Origin: CAYPEL01 sp036479985
GTDB lineage: Bacteria > Pseudomonadota > Gammaproteobacteria > DSM-19610
Direction: 5' to 3'
NCBI GenBank assembly: GCA_965224815.1
Contig: CBDDAF010000002.1
Coordinates: forward strand, 58,931 to 122,930
DNA length: 64,000 bases
Shown one piece after another: positions 45,690 through 57,018 of this stretch. The notes beneath the pieces are model-generated. The model was not told the DNA's origin, did not search any database, and saw only the letters and a program-made list of their open reading frames with translations. The position numbers and the translations under genes were made by a program. Within the stretch, counting starts at the first letter, position 1. Each line of letters begins with the position of its first letter.

Positions 45690-45935
45690 ATATCCCACGG
45701 AACGCCCAAAAATCAACAGGTTTCAGCAGCCAGTTAGTGCCAGCAGGCGAGCAACCATTCATTAGATGGAAATCTGTGGATTTTGCTAGTTCCACGGTGT
45801 TATGTGGCATATTAATATACTCCGGTACCTTAATCTCATTTTTATTAATTAATATAATACGACAGGTTTCATTAGATGATCAGTGAACTAATTGCCGAGT
45901 ATCAGTTTGGTTAAAAATCACAGTGAGTATTGCAC
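45690..45935 (+). repeat. Dispersed repeat, copy A
   Basis: Begins ATCCCACGGAACGCC and ends near GAGTATCAGTTTGG. It shares several blocks in the same order with 54,912-55,142, including a CCACGG-rich part, an AT-rich middle and a GATNATCANTGAACTA word. Identity is moderate. Class unknown. Confidence 0.45.
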
Positions 45936-46354
45936 CATAATAGGTGAAGTTGTGATTCGGACAATCTGTTCTGCAGATTCTGCTTTGTTCCGTGGAATAG
46001 GCCCTACTCCAGCCCAGCCTAGGTCTACGTCTCAATATAAAAAGACCGAGGCTATTCGACCGGGTATTTAACGTTGAACGATAGGGACCCTAACTGACAC
46101 GCACCGTGACACAAAACCAGGCTGTTAGGCAGGATTTTGAAAGTGGGTGTGCAAAATTTTAAACAGGGTGTGCAGGGGTCAAATGTCCATGTCCTATTTA
46201 ACCCCGCGAGTCCCCGCCGCAGTCCATTTTTATCCCGCGAGACTCCACGCCGCAGTCCAATTTCACGCAGTCGATGTTGACGATACATTTAAATGTATCT
46301 CTAAGTATTGAATGAAAACGAACAACGGTGGAGATTTAAAATAGTATTTAATAA

Positions 46355-46445
<91 letters not shown>

Positions 46446-46639
46446 AAATAGTGAGTAAACATAATGTAAAAAAACATTGTATGATTAATTATATCATACA
46501 GTAGTTCATAAAACATAGAACGTTTCATATATAACTGCATTAATAACATGAACGAATAAGCAAATGTCAAGCAGCTTTTACATATAAATGCATTCATTAT
46601 CATACCATGACATGATTGTGACATAAACTTTCACATGTA

Positions 46640-47050
46640 AATTCATCAATCATATTTATCTTTATCATAATTCATTCAACATCATAGCATCACATGATAT
46701 AAACTTTCTCATGTAAATGCAATAAATCACATGATTAAATATCACAATTAATTCATCATCATAGCATCACATGATTGTAACACAAAAAAAGTTCAGTTGT
46801 AAATTCAGTATGATTAAATATCACAATTAATTAATCTTCATAGCATCACATGATTGTAACACAAAAAAACGTTCAGTTGTAAATGCATTAATCACATGAT
46901 TAAATATCACAATTAATTCATCATCATGTAGCATCACATGATTGTGACACAAAAACGTTCAGTTGTAAATGCAGTATGATTAAATATCACAATTAATTAA
47001 TCTTCATAGCATCACATGATTGTAACACAAAAAACGTTCACTTGTAAAAG
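46640..47050. repeat. AT-rich minisatellite, ~80-bp unit
   Basis: Four to five imperfect units containing CATAGCATCACATGATTG, TAACACAAAAAA, GTTCAGTTGTAAATGC and GATTAAATATCACAATTAAT in order. Unit length is about 80 bases and varies by small indels. Confidence 0.8.
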
Positions 47051-47199
47051 TGTGTGACCAGAATAAAGAACTGATAGTTAAATGATCCTATTGTGCATAA
47101 TAATGCAGCAGCCTCAATACAAAATCTATGACAAGCAACCTCAGTTTACCTGATTATAAAAATGCAGACAGACGTTGGCTATTGTTAATAATTAACAAG

Positions 47200-47600
47200 C
47201 TAATAATTAATTACTGTAATTAGGATCAAATATTCATAGTTCATACATGTATGCACAAAGATACATATGCCTCAACCAATATCAGTGCTATAATAACAAG
47301 ATCTACACAAAGCCATCTTATCATCTAACTAAAAAGTAAACTAATTATCAACTAAATAAAGTACAGATAATAATTAGTGAGTGTAATTAGCATCGAATAA
47401 TCATGTCTTGTACAAACAAAAATGTGTATAAATCAATTAATATTAGTGCTTGCAACGAGTTTTACAGAAAGCCAGCTTATCATCTAACTAAATAAATAAA
47501 CAAATCATCAACTATATAACGAACAGAAAATAATTAATTAGTGTAATTAGTATCGAATAATCATATCTTGTACGCACAAAACGCGTATAAATCAACCATG
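47200..47600. repeat. AT-rich minisatellite, ~170-bp unit
   Basis: Two to three imperfect units sharing TGTAATTAG-ATCGAATAATCAT, CTTGTAC-CACAAA, TATAAATCAA and CTTATCATCTAACTAAA. They are spaced about 170 bases apart. Confidence 0.7.
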
Positions 47601-48289
47601 AGCAATGATCAAATAAAACAATATATATTTGTAATTAAAATAATTCACTAGTATAATATTAGCATTATTCCCAGATAAGTTAGCCTACCTGATTGATATT
47701 TATTATTTATGCTGCTCAAATATTGTACTGGGTTAATATGATTTCCTTAATAATTTACTTGGCTTTGATGATTGGGAGATGATAAGATGATATTATGAAC
47801 AACCATAACTATTATGTCATTATTAGCTAAATATTAGCTATCAAACTGTCGTTCGTCTATCGATAGGCTGACATTAGCCGGTGCCCACGTGTGTTTGTTG
47901 ACGGAAGTGAGAGCATGAGCCAATCAGCGTTGGCTAATGTGAAACGTCACCGGAACGAAAGCATCGAACAAGTTTCGCAATCCATGATCATCCTTTATTA
48001 AAACTGACCATCCGTGGCCAATAAGGCATCTATGTTACAATTAAGATAACTATGCAATAATTGAGGACATATCACGCGCACATAACGATGTTTGAACGTC
48101 TGTAAGATAGGTCGAAAACATGCCGCCATTTTGATGCATTCGCTGGAATTACGCATTGGTGGACCGATTTCTGCAATCAAATCACCTTTTGCTCACGGAT
48201 GTTTACGACTCGACGTTTATAAATAAATCAATATAAATAGGCCCGATATAAATATCAGAATCATTCATATTATTATTATTATTATTGTT
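47601..48289. other. Non-coding host DNA
   Basis: No confirmed gene. On the minus strand, near 48,130, AAAATGGCGGCATG resembles a start-codon context of an animal gene (MAACFRPILQTFKHRYVRVI), with 35 codons open. Without splice evidence I do not call it. Confidence 0.35.
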
Positions 48290-48299
48290 CTGGACACGC

Positions 48300-50400
48300 A
48301 AGTAGTTTGTTAATATAATAATAATAATAAAAGTTTTATTGCAGACGCAGTACATGGTCCATATTAAAAAACAAGATTAAAAGTTATACAATTGAATCAA
48401 CCAGCGTCTCCGAAGTGTAGACAATAAATACACGTCACCATTCGCAACGTTACAAATAATATCATTGGACGACCGATTAATTCTGGTCATCAGACTGTAA
48501 ATACATTTTCTAAACACTGCACTGCCTGAGTTAACATTAGCTGCAGCGAACATACCGCTGGCACTGCAGCGCATTGGCAATCTATGCAGTATACGATAGC
48601 AGTTGTTATAAGATACTATAAACATATGGAAAGTAGACTTAGTACACTTCACCCATAGAGCACACATGTATATATTATTAAAAAATGTAGAGAACAATTT
48701 GTTTTTAACATCAGCAGAACAAAAGTGAAAGCGCTGTCTAAGCATATTACTTCTCGCATACATTTGCCTCGCTTTAGCTTTCATATCAGATTCATCAGAC
48801 AGATCATCACAGATGATATGACCAAGGTAGGTATAATACGAAACAAAGTTTAGCTGATCGCTACCAATCACCATGGGCCTAGCAGCTCCAAGTTTACGAG
48901 AGTCAATATACATAACCACCGATTTCAACGGGTTGAATTGGATGTCATGACTACATCCGTAAGTAAAACACATATCCAGCAACTTTTGCAGGCCCTTCGC
49001 AGAAGGTGAAAATAGTGCAATGTCATCAGCATATAACATATGGTTTACAACAACGTCACCAGTGCTACAGCCGATATGTTGTGAATTGAGTTGTGCGCTA
49101 AGATTGTCCATGTAGACATTAAAAAAGAGCGGAGAGAGAATACCACCCTGTTTCACTCCATTCGTAGATGTAAAAAAATCCGAGTAGGAATTCCCCCACC
49201 GTATACATATATGTTGTGAAATAAAATCGTAGCTAATCAGACGCAATATATATTTCGCCACTCCTCGATTTTCTAGCTTAGTTAAAAGCTTGCACCTATT
49301 GACGCGATCAAAGGCTTTAGAAGCATCTAAAAAAGCAACATGCATCGCTGAACCGTGTTCAACATAAAAACGCAGCAGTTCTTTGAAAGTAAATACACAT
49401 AGCTCAGTTCCATGATCTAATTTGAAGCCGAACTGATTGTGACTGCTATGCAGATAATCACTCAGACGACGAGCTAAAGCCATTTCAACGATCTTCGAAC
49501 ATACATTGGACAGACATATAGGTCGATAATTGCCTTTGTCATTTATGCGCTTGTTTTTGTTCTTAATTACCGGAACAATAACCGATTCCATCATAGACCT
49601 GGGGATAAAACCGTGAGTAAAGATAGACGATATCACCATAGACATAAGTACACATAGTTTAGGACCAGCAACCTGCATGTGTTCGGCAGATACACCATCC
49701 AGACCAGGAGATTTATTACAGGCAAGGCCATTAACTATAGTTTTCATTTCTTCAACATTGACATTAATTTCTTTGTCAAATACAATGTTAGTATTATTGA
49801 ATATATCATCATGAGCTTTAGCGCAACAACTGTTCGGAACACTGTTGAATATAGTACTGTAATGGTGCTTCCACATAGCAGCGATATTACAGTCTCCATG
49901 GACGCCATCGATGCATGTGGGCAGTTTAACGTTACTGTTCATAGTACACCGAATTTCTTTCCAGAAATTGCGCTGATCAGTTTGGCACATTTTTTCGGCA
50001 ATCCTATCAGATACAATAGTTTCTTTGTCCCTCTTACATTTTCGGAGAGCGTATTTAAAGCGACTTCTACACAATTTCATCAGGGTAAAGGCATCCCCAT
50101 TCCTCGGCTTACCCAACTCACGCCAAAGCCAATAAGCATCCATAGCAGCATCATGATGCTCTTTGACATACTCATTCCAGCCGGGAACACTGGCTTGTTT
50201 AATGTCACGATTATTAGGCGCAGTAAGTGGTTGGCTACATGCAGTTAGAGAACCCATAATAGAGTCATGGAATTCAGAAATTTCAGCCTGATGAATGCGA
50301 CTTTTACAATTCGGATCTCGGCATCTGACTCCATCCGGAACTATTAACTGACTAAGTTCTATGTTAGTACATTTAGTATATTCATCCTCTTCAGGCTTGA
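48300..50400 (-). mobile_element. 5'-truncated non-LTR retrotransposon (LINE)
   Basis: A minus-strand LINE. The reverse-transcriptase frame is open from about 50,400 to 48,377. It is followed by AATAAA (on the minus strand) and a (TTA)n-type tail near 48,310-48,330. The endonuclease and ORF1 are absent, so it is 5' truncated, the usual result of target-primed insertion. It ends against the 5' region of the next LINE. A relic of the same family lies at 55455-55935. Confidence 0.8.
48377..50400 (-). CDS. LINE reverse transcriptase, intact catalytic motif
   Basis: An open frame of about 670 residues, internal Met at 50257. Marks are CNKSPGLDGVSAEHMQ, GNYRPICLSNVCSKIVE, HVAFLDASKAFDRVNRCKLL, NGVKQGGILSPLFFNVYMDN and MLYADDIALFSPS with an intact YADD. 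KSVVMYIDSRK and the thumb region follow. The C-terminal part carries a Cys/Arg stretch (RCSASGMFAAANV). It is only the 3' part of an ORF2, cut at the 5' end, and is not expected to transpose by itself. Clade is not assigned. Confidence 0.88.
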
Positions 50401-50528
50401 TGTTAAAGGAAGGAAATATAGGATTTTAAAAAGGAAACCTTAGGACATTTCCCCGGGGGAAATACCAGGTGAAAAAAAACAGTCTTTTTTAAGACTACCG
50501 ACGAACGACTAGATTGATCGACACGATC

Positions 50529-51749
50529 ATGGCACCAAGCAGGCATCTGGTCTGCGGAAACTGTAGCAGCTGGATACAGTTTGACAGCTCGGGGTGCACC
50601 ATCTCCTGGGCCGAGATGAGGAAGAGCACTAGTGTGTTCACGTGCAAGGGGTGTACAGAGGTGGCGATGTTGGTGGGAGAAGTGGAAGATCTTAGGAAGA
50701 TGATGGAAAGCCTGAAGAGGATGGTCACGGGACAGGGACTGGAAGAAAAAAGAGGAGAAACAGGGGATCAAGAGGCATCACTGGAAGAAGCGGAGGAGAA
50801 GGAAAAGGAGAAGAGCGTAGGAGAGAAGACACGAGAAAACAGTTCCACAGATAACAAGGATGGGAAGAGAATACGTCCAGGAGCTCAGATGATAGCGACA
50901 CACGACTACAAGAAGAACCCGGAGAGTCCAGTTGGAAATGAGCTGGATGTGAATGAAGGGGACACGCTAGTATACTTGATGACGAACGAGAACAACGAGC
51001 ACTGGTGGCTCGCAGAGGATGGTAAGGGACAGGTGGGCTATGTGCCAGCGACCTATCTGAAGATCATCAAAGATGTGACCCGCCAGGAAGAGGAAAGCGA
51101 CACAGCCGGGAAAGAAGGGTATGGAAAGAAGACAGATGGATCCAAGATTGGAGGGGATATGGGACAGGATGGAGAAAGAAGAAAGGCGTATTCAGCGGCA
51201 GTGATAGAGGGATTCAAGAGGAACTCGGCGATTTATGTGGGAGACTCCATAGTTAGGAAGACCGACTCACGATTGAACAAGGGAGAGGACGTAGTAGTGT
51301 GTTTACCGGGAGCAAGGATAGAGCATGTGACAGCGAGAGTAGAGAGGATCATGGGAAGAGGAAAGGGAGGGACCATACTGGTACACATCGGGACGAATAA
51401 CGCGGATAAGGAAGGGACGACAGCTATAGTGGATAAGTACAGCAAGCTACTCAAGAAGACGAAGGAAGCAAGGGTTGGACAAATCATCCTGTCAGGAATC
51501 CTACCAGTGTTTGGTAACAGGATAGATGGATACAGAAACTCGAAGCGGATGGCGATAAACGGGACGGTGAAGCGACTTTGTAAGGAGGAAGATGTGGGAT
51601 ACGTGGATCTGTGGGATAGCTTTGTGGGGAAAGAGGAGATGTACTTGAGGGACGGTCTGCACCTTAGTGGGAAGGTGGCTGCCGTTTTTGCCGAGGGACT
51701 CTCAGGGGCGGTTGCCAGTGGCTTGGGTAAAGTACGATATTTAAACTAG
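50529..51749 (+). CDS. LINE ORF1: Cys-rich finger, SH3 domain and SGNH esterase
   Basis: 406 residues from ATG 50529. Residues 9-42 form a Cys-rich, PHD-like finger (CGNC ... CKGC). Residues 45-70 look coiled-coil, and an acidic/basic linker follows. Residues 121-181 read as an SH3 domain: ATHDYKKNP, ELDVNEGDTL, EHWWLAEDGKGQVGYVPATY. Residues 235-395 form an SGNH/GDSL esterase with GDS (Ser240), GTNN (288-291) and DGLHL (Asp375, His378). Esterase and zinc-finger parts are known in CR1 ORF1 proteins; an SH3 domain in this position is one I do not know as standard. The frame is fully intact. Confidence 0.88.
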   Translation: MAPSRHLVCGNCSSWIQFDSSGCTISWAEMRKSTSVFTCKGCTEVAMLVGEVEDLRKMMESLKRMVTGQGLEEKRGETGDQEASLEEAEEKEKEKSVGEKTRENSSTDNKDGKRIRPGAQMIATHDYKKNPESPVGNELDVNEGDTLVYLMTNENNEHWWLAEDGKGQVGYVPATYLKIIKDVTRQEEESDTAGKEGYGKKTDGSKIGGDMGQDGERRKAYSAAVIEGFKRNSAIYVGDSIVRKTDSRLNKGEDVVVCLPGARIEHVTARVERIMGRGKGGTILVHIGTNNADKEGTTAIVDKYSKLLKKTKEARVGQIILSGILPVFGNRIDGYRNSKRMAINGTVKRLCKEEDVGYVDLWDSFVGKEEMYLRDGLHLSGKVAAVFAEGLSGAVASGLGKVRYLN

Positions 51750-51762
51750 TTGGGCAGGGGGG

Positions 51763-54619
51763 TTGTCAAAGAAGGCTCTAAACGTACAAGACGTTAGCAG
51801 ATGCAAGGGAATACAGGGAAACACATCCAAATCAGAAATTAAATGCGTGTGCTTAAACGCTAGGAGCATAATAAATAAGAAAACCGAACTAAACATTATG
51901 GTAGATGATATAAAACCTCATATTATAGGTATAACTGAATCATGGGCAAACAATGACATAACAAATGCTGAATTGGGACTGGAAGGTTATGTAATGTTTA
52001 GGAAAGACAGAATAGGAAGAAGGGGAGGAGGAGTATTACTATACATCAAGGACACTATACCAGCATATGAAGTACAGTTACAAGAGGAAGCAGATTGTAA
52101 TGAGGCCATATGGTGCAACTTAGTTACAGGACATACAGCAGTTATCATTGGAGTAGTATGTCGTTGTCCCAACATAACCAAACAGAACAACAACAAAATT
52201 CACAATGCTATAAATGAAGTGAGTAAAGGCGACTGTATTATAATGGGGGATTTTAACCATGGGAATATTAAATGGGATACATTACAGAGCACAGGGGTAG
52301 AAGACAGCACGTTTCTGTGCCTGGTACAGGACAATTTCCTAACTCAACATGTATTCGAACCAACCAGAGCAGCGAGAGTATTAGATATAGTGCTGTCCTC
52401 ACAGAAAGAATTTGTCGACAACGTTGAAATACAAGAACCATTGGGTAGCAGCGATCATAACCAACTGCATTTTAACATCAACATAAAATCAGACAAAACA
52501 AAAGTTAAACAATGTAGGAGGGATTTTAGGAAAGGTAACTATAGGGAAATTAGGAAAAATTTAGCACATATCGACTGGGGTGAGAAAATGAAAAACAAGA
52601 CGGCAACAGAATGTTGGGACATTTTAAGAGGGGAGCTAGATACAGCTATTGATAGTTATGTTCCCATGAAAAAGCAAGGGAAACGCTCTAAGAAGAAACA
52701 TCTGTCAAAAGAGGCTTTCAGAAAGATGCGATATAAACAAAATATGTGGCGGGTTTATAAACATACGGGAAAGGATAAAGATTATGAAGTTTACAAAGAA
52801 GCACTAAACGGTGCTACAAACGAAGTTAGAAAGGCTAAGCGAAATTTTGAGCACAAATTAGCACAAAATATAAAATCAGACAGTAAGAGTTTCTACGCGT
52901 ATGTAAGAAGTAAACAGAATGTTCGAGATAAGGTTGGACCGCTGGAGGACAATGCTGGAAATATAATAACAGAGGGATGTTTAATGGCCGAGGAATTAAA
53001 TGTGCACTTCAGTTCAGTGTTCACGAGGGAAGATACTAGTTCGTTACCTGTACCAGAAACAAATGTCAATGGATCAGAGGAGGAAAAGTTGGGGCAGTTA
53101 GTTGTAACCCCAGAAGTAGTAGCTAGCAAAATGAACAATATGAAAGAGAACAAGTCACCAGGAGTAGATGGTTTATCACCTAAAATACTGAAGGAAACTG
53201 TAGAACAAATTAGTAAGCCACTTGCGCACGTGTTTAACATGTCACTGCAGGAGGGAATTGTACCCGTAGAATGGAAAGAAGCAAACATTATTCCTTTATT
53301 CAAAAAAGGTTCAAGAAACAAGTATGTAAACTATAGGCCAGTGAGTTTAACATCTGTAATTTGTAAATTACTAGAAACAATTATTAGGGATCATATGATG
53401 GACTTCCTCGTTAAACATAAATTAATAAACACTTCTCAGCATGGGTTCCTAAAAGCAAGATCATGCCTAACAAATTTGTTATGTTTTTTGGAAGAAATAA
53501 CTAAATGGGTGGATGATGGGTCACCGGTAGATGTTATCTATTTGGATTTCCAGAAAGCATTTGATAAAGTTCCACATCAAAGACTAATACTCAAGCTAAA
53601 ATCACATGGTATGGGAAACAGTATAATCAATTGGATAGAGCAATGGCTAACTGACAGGAGACAAAGGGTAGTTGTTGACGGAGAGGTTTCTAGTTGGAAA
53701 TCAGTCTTGAGTGGGGTGCCACAAGGATCAGTACTAGGGCCTATTTTATTTCTGGTTTACATCAACGATTTAGAGGAAGGGGTAACAGGCAACATATTGA
53801 AATTTGCAGGTGACACTAAATTATTTACAAAAACCAAGGAAATTGGAGACAAACAAAATTTACAAGATGACATTGATAAATTAGTCAAGTGGTCTGAAAA
53901 ATGGCAGATGTTATTCAATTTTGGGAAATGCAAATGTCTACACATAGGACCGGGAAATACAAGCATGAACTATGAAATGGGAGGGACTATTTTAAGTACA
54001 ACCGTGAAAAAAAAAGACTTAGGAGTAACAATGAATGCGAACATGAAAGTCTCAGAACAATGCAGAATTGCAGCGTCTAAGGCTAACCAGGTTCTTGGAA
54101 TGATTCGCAGAAATATAACATATAAAGACAAAAGTTTGATTGTACCTCTGTATAAAGCAATAGTTAGACCTCACTTAGAATATTGTATACAGGCATGGAG
54201 TCCATATCTAAGGAAAGACATAGATATGCTTGAAAAAATACAGAGGAGAACAACTAAACTCATTCCAGGACTGAGAGATCTTAGATATGAAGAACGATTA
54301 AAGGAATGTGGACTGACAACACTAGAAACGCGAAGATTAGGGGGTGACCAAATCGAAGTGTTTAAAATATTGAATGGTTATGAAAATATTGATTCTAATA
54401 TTTTTTTTGAAATTAAGGAAAGTAAAATAACTAGAGGACATAACTACACGCTGGTGAAGAAACAAAGTAGATTGGATGTTAGAAAATACTCATTTTCCCA
54501 GCGGACCATCAATGTATGGAATAAATTATCAACTGATTGTGTAGACTCTACATGCTAGTAGTGTTAATATGTTCAAGAACAAAATTGATAAGTATCTAGC
54601 TAAGGCGGGCTATACATAG
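51763..54619 (+). CDS. LINE ORF2: endonuclease and reverse transcriptase, damaged
   Basis: About 950 residues. AP-type endonuclease: CLNARSIINKKTEL, GITESW, GDFNHGNIKW and SDHNQLHF. Reverse transcriptase: NKSPGVDGLSPKIL, VIYLDFQKAFDKVPHQRL, SGVPQGSVLGPILFLVYIND and the catalytic box, which reads FAGDTKL instead of FADDTKL. The first catalytic Asp is thus replaced by Gly. The frame ends at 54558, but shifting by one base near 54549 reads HASSVNMFKNKIDKYLAKAG to a stop at 54619. No ATG lies near the start; the first is inside the endonuclease domain. Confidence 0.88.
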
Positions 54620-54911
54620 AATAAGCGCAGGTTAAACTTAGAATAGTAAGAGTGGACTCTCGATAAGCTGTTAGCTTCCTTGTCTACTGCTATCTGAGGT
54701 GCTCCTTGGGTGGCAATCTTGTTAAATCTTGTTAAAAGAAACATCGCGCACACGATAGTTTTGAGCTTCACACGAAATCCGCCAGGTCGTAACGATCGTT
54801 TTCTGTTGTGCATTTCGCACCAAATTAATACCAAACTGATACTTGATACAATAGCTACCTATTCATCTAGTCATACAACATCAGTTCATAAAAGTTAAAG
54901 TATATTAAATA

Positions 54912-55142
54912 CGACAATATCCCACGGAACGCCGTGGAATAAGGGGAAATCCATGTTTCCATCAAATAAACGGTAGCGTCACCTAACGGCAATAACTGCG
55001 ATTTTTTGCGTTTGTTCCGCGGTGTTCCGTGCCATCCGTGGTATAATTATCTAATTTTTAAGAATTAATATTTAATTTGTAGTGCAGGTTAAATTAGATA
55101 ATCAATGAACTATTTGCTAAGTATCATACGTATCAGTTTGGC
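54912..55142 (+). repeat. Dispersed repeat, copy B
   Basis: Related to copy A at 45690-45935, beginning ATCCCACGGAACGCC and ending CGTATCAGTTTGG. The middle holds a second TTCCGCGGTGTTCCGTGCCA block. Class unknown. Confidence 0.45.
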
Positions 55143-55166
55143 GGGTGCAAAACACACAGCGAGCGA

Positions 55167-55442
55167 ATGTTCCGTCAACTCAATTTCAAACCTTCATCTC
55201 CTAAACAACTTACGAATCGAACAAATTATTTCGATTGCGACAGCCTGAAGAAAAAAAATTCGTATAATTTAATGCTCTTCGAATATTTAAACAAGGCGTT
55301 TGGTAACATGTCAGAAACGTATGCCTACCTTTCTGAAGAAGTCGGCGATCGAGACGTCACTACAGCTTGCTTTGCGTTTCGGCATCGTATACGTAACTCT
55401 GTTATGGCTTTCGAAAAACTGCATGGAATGAATGCTCTCTGA
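55167..55442 (+). CDS. Hypothetical 91-residue frame
   Basis: MFRQLNFKPSSPKQLTNRTN ... ending FEKLHGMNAL. I do not recognise it. Composition is protein-like, with DCDSLKKKNSYNLMLFEYLN and a helix-rich second half. It lies between the dispersed repeat and a LINE relic. It could be an exon, a piece of a repeat, or chance. Confidence 0.25.
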   Translation: MFRQLNFKPSSPKQLTNRTNYFDCDSLKKKNSYNLMLFEYLNKAFGNMSETYAYLSEEVGDRDVTTACFAFRHRIRNSVMAFEKLHGMNAL

Positions 55443-55454
55443 TAGGAATCAAGA

Positions 55455-55935
55455 TGTTATATGAATGAATAATGTTTATTTCAGACACCTAAAATAGGTA
55501 CAATCCACCTATATCGGTCCATATCTAAACTAAAGATGTACCGCTCATTTCATGATCGAAAGTTTGGCATTATAGTTACACCAGGTCATGGTGTACATAC
55601 AAAGTCTTTACCCAATAATGCCTTATACGGGAAGTCCATCTGATATCAGATGACAGTATTGCTAATATCACATCATTAGTAGACTCATTTAATCGAGTAA
55701 TGAATTTGTAAATCAAATTTCGTATAACGGCTTTACCGTTAGGTATAGGGCCTACCACACTCAGCAAACAATCCAGAAGCACTACAATAGCGTGGTCGTC
55801 TGAGCAGTCGTCGTAGAATATTATTATAACAAACATTTAGTCGTTGAAAGCTGTATGCAGTGTGGTTCCACCAAAGTTGCGCAGTGTACATAGGTGAACA
55901 ATACGTATTAAACAATTTCACTTTCACATCCATCT
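55455..55935 (-). pseudogene. LINE relic of the 48300-50400 family
   Basis: Minus-strand frames read VKVKLFNTYCSPMYTAQLWW, RPRYCSASGLFAE and ITRLNESTNDVILAILSSDI. These match the last 110 residues of the LINE at 48377. A frameshift separates the two parts. AATAAA and an ATTC-repeat tail lie at the 3' end (about 55,460-55,480). Strongly 5' truncated. Confidence 0.7.
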
Positions 55936-56474
55936 AACTCTGTGTTTGTTTATTAAAGGGGCGTTAAACCCTTAATATAGCGATTTACTACTGCTTTCTA
56001 TCACTATAAGGCTTCATTTGACACGGCGAGTGATTAAATTAGGGCAGCGGTTTGCCAGAAAACGATTTTTGATGATTACAATTTACCATATCGATGTAAG
56101 CAGACATCTCCGTCCATGTGTCGCGTAAATTTGACGTCATGAAGTCAAGACGAAGTTTTGCGTTCCCAGACGCTACAAATGGTTACTATTTCGAATGCGT
56201 TGTTTACGACGACAAATCGAAGTTTATGTTTTTTTATTTGATTTACTTCACAGTACGATGCACATACACAATGATTGATTCAGAAATAAAATAAATTGTA
56301 CGGAAAACACAGACCGAGAATAGTTCCCGACGAGATTACACTTCACGCATGCGTGGAATGCAGATGCCGTAGTGTGCGCACGCGCAAAACGTAGTCAACA
56401 ATGGCGTCTGATGCAGAAGCCATCGTTCTCTTCAGAATCGATGCGCAGCGACCGATAAAGTCGGAAATACAAAG

Positions 56475-56637
56475 TGTGTTGTGTTGTGGTGGAGGCGCAA
56501 CGAACGAAGCTGAATACTTTATTATATATAGCAAAACACATCATAGTATGAGACGGCGTGGTGGTACCACAGCCGGGCTATTCTAACTGCGAGTGTAAAA
56601 TAGTAATCGGGCCCGAGGCAAACGGAAACACATAACA
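56475..56637 (-). repeat. 3' LTR of the gypsy element
   Basis: 163 bases on the left side. The 153 bases from 56485 are identical to the right LTR. The outer 10 bases (TGTGTTGTGT) are present only here. Its outer edge meets the CAAAG target duplication. Confidence 0.85.
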
Positions 56638-56802
56638 TCCTTCCCTTTCAATGAGTTACTGTTAATTACCGATCACTTCAATTATCTGAACAAAAAAATG
56701 GACTGCCGGCAATAAGTCATTCGACTGAAAGTAAATAGTAGCATCCTCAATATGCATGAACTAACATTTAACTATTATGGCTCAAATTAAAAAGTCAGGC
56801 CA

Positions 56803-57018
56803 CACAACTGGATAGTCGGGGATTATTATGCCCTCTCGACTAATCGCGATATCTGGTAGGCATTTCGAATGCCGCACAACTGGATAGTCAGGGATTATTA
56901 TGCCCTCTCGACTAATCGCGATATCTGGTAGGCAGTTCGAATGCCGCACAACTGGATAGTCAGGGATTATTATGCCCTCTCGACTAATCGCGATATCTAG
57001 TAGGCAGCTTGATTGCTC
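56803..57018. repeat. Three tandem 72-bp units
   Basis: The unit begins CACAACTGGATAGTC and ends TTCGAATGCCG; starts are at 56803, 56875 and 56947. The first two copies differ at two positions; the third decays at its end. 72 bases is a multiple of three, and one minus-strand frame is open through it as a 24-residue repeat. It lies between the pol stop and the polypurine tract of the gypsy element. Confidence 0.9.

Larger units (their letters stand above)
50420..54735 (+). mobile_element. CR1-like LINE, nearly full length
   Basis: Two plus-strand frames about 13 bases apart, ORF1 (50529-51749) and ORF2 (51763-54619), with a short 5' region and a 3' end near 54,735 in a TCTTGTTAAA duplicate. 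Organisation and the esterase in ORF1 fit CR1-type elements. ORF2 carries a catalytic-site change and a late frameshift, so this copy looks recently active but now dead. Exact ends are uncertain. Confidence 0.78.
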
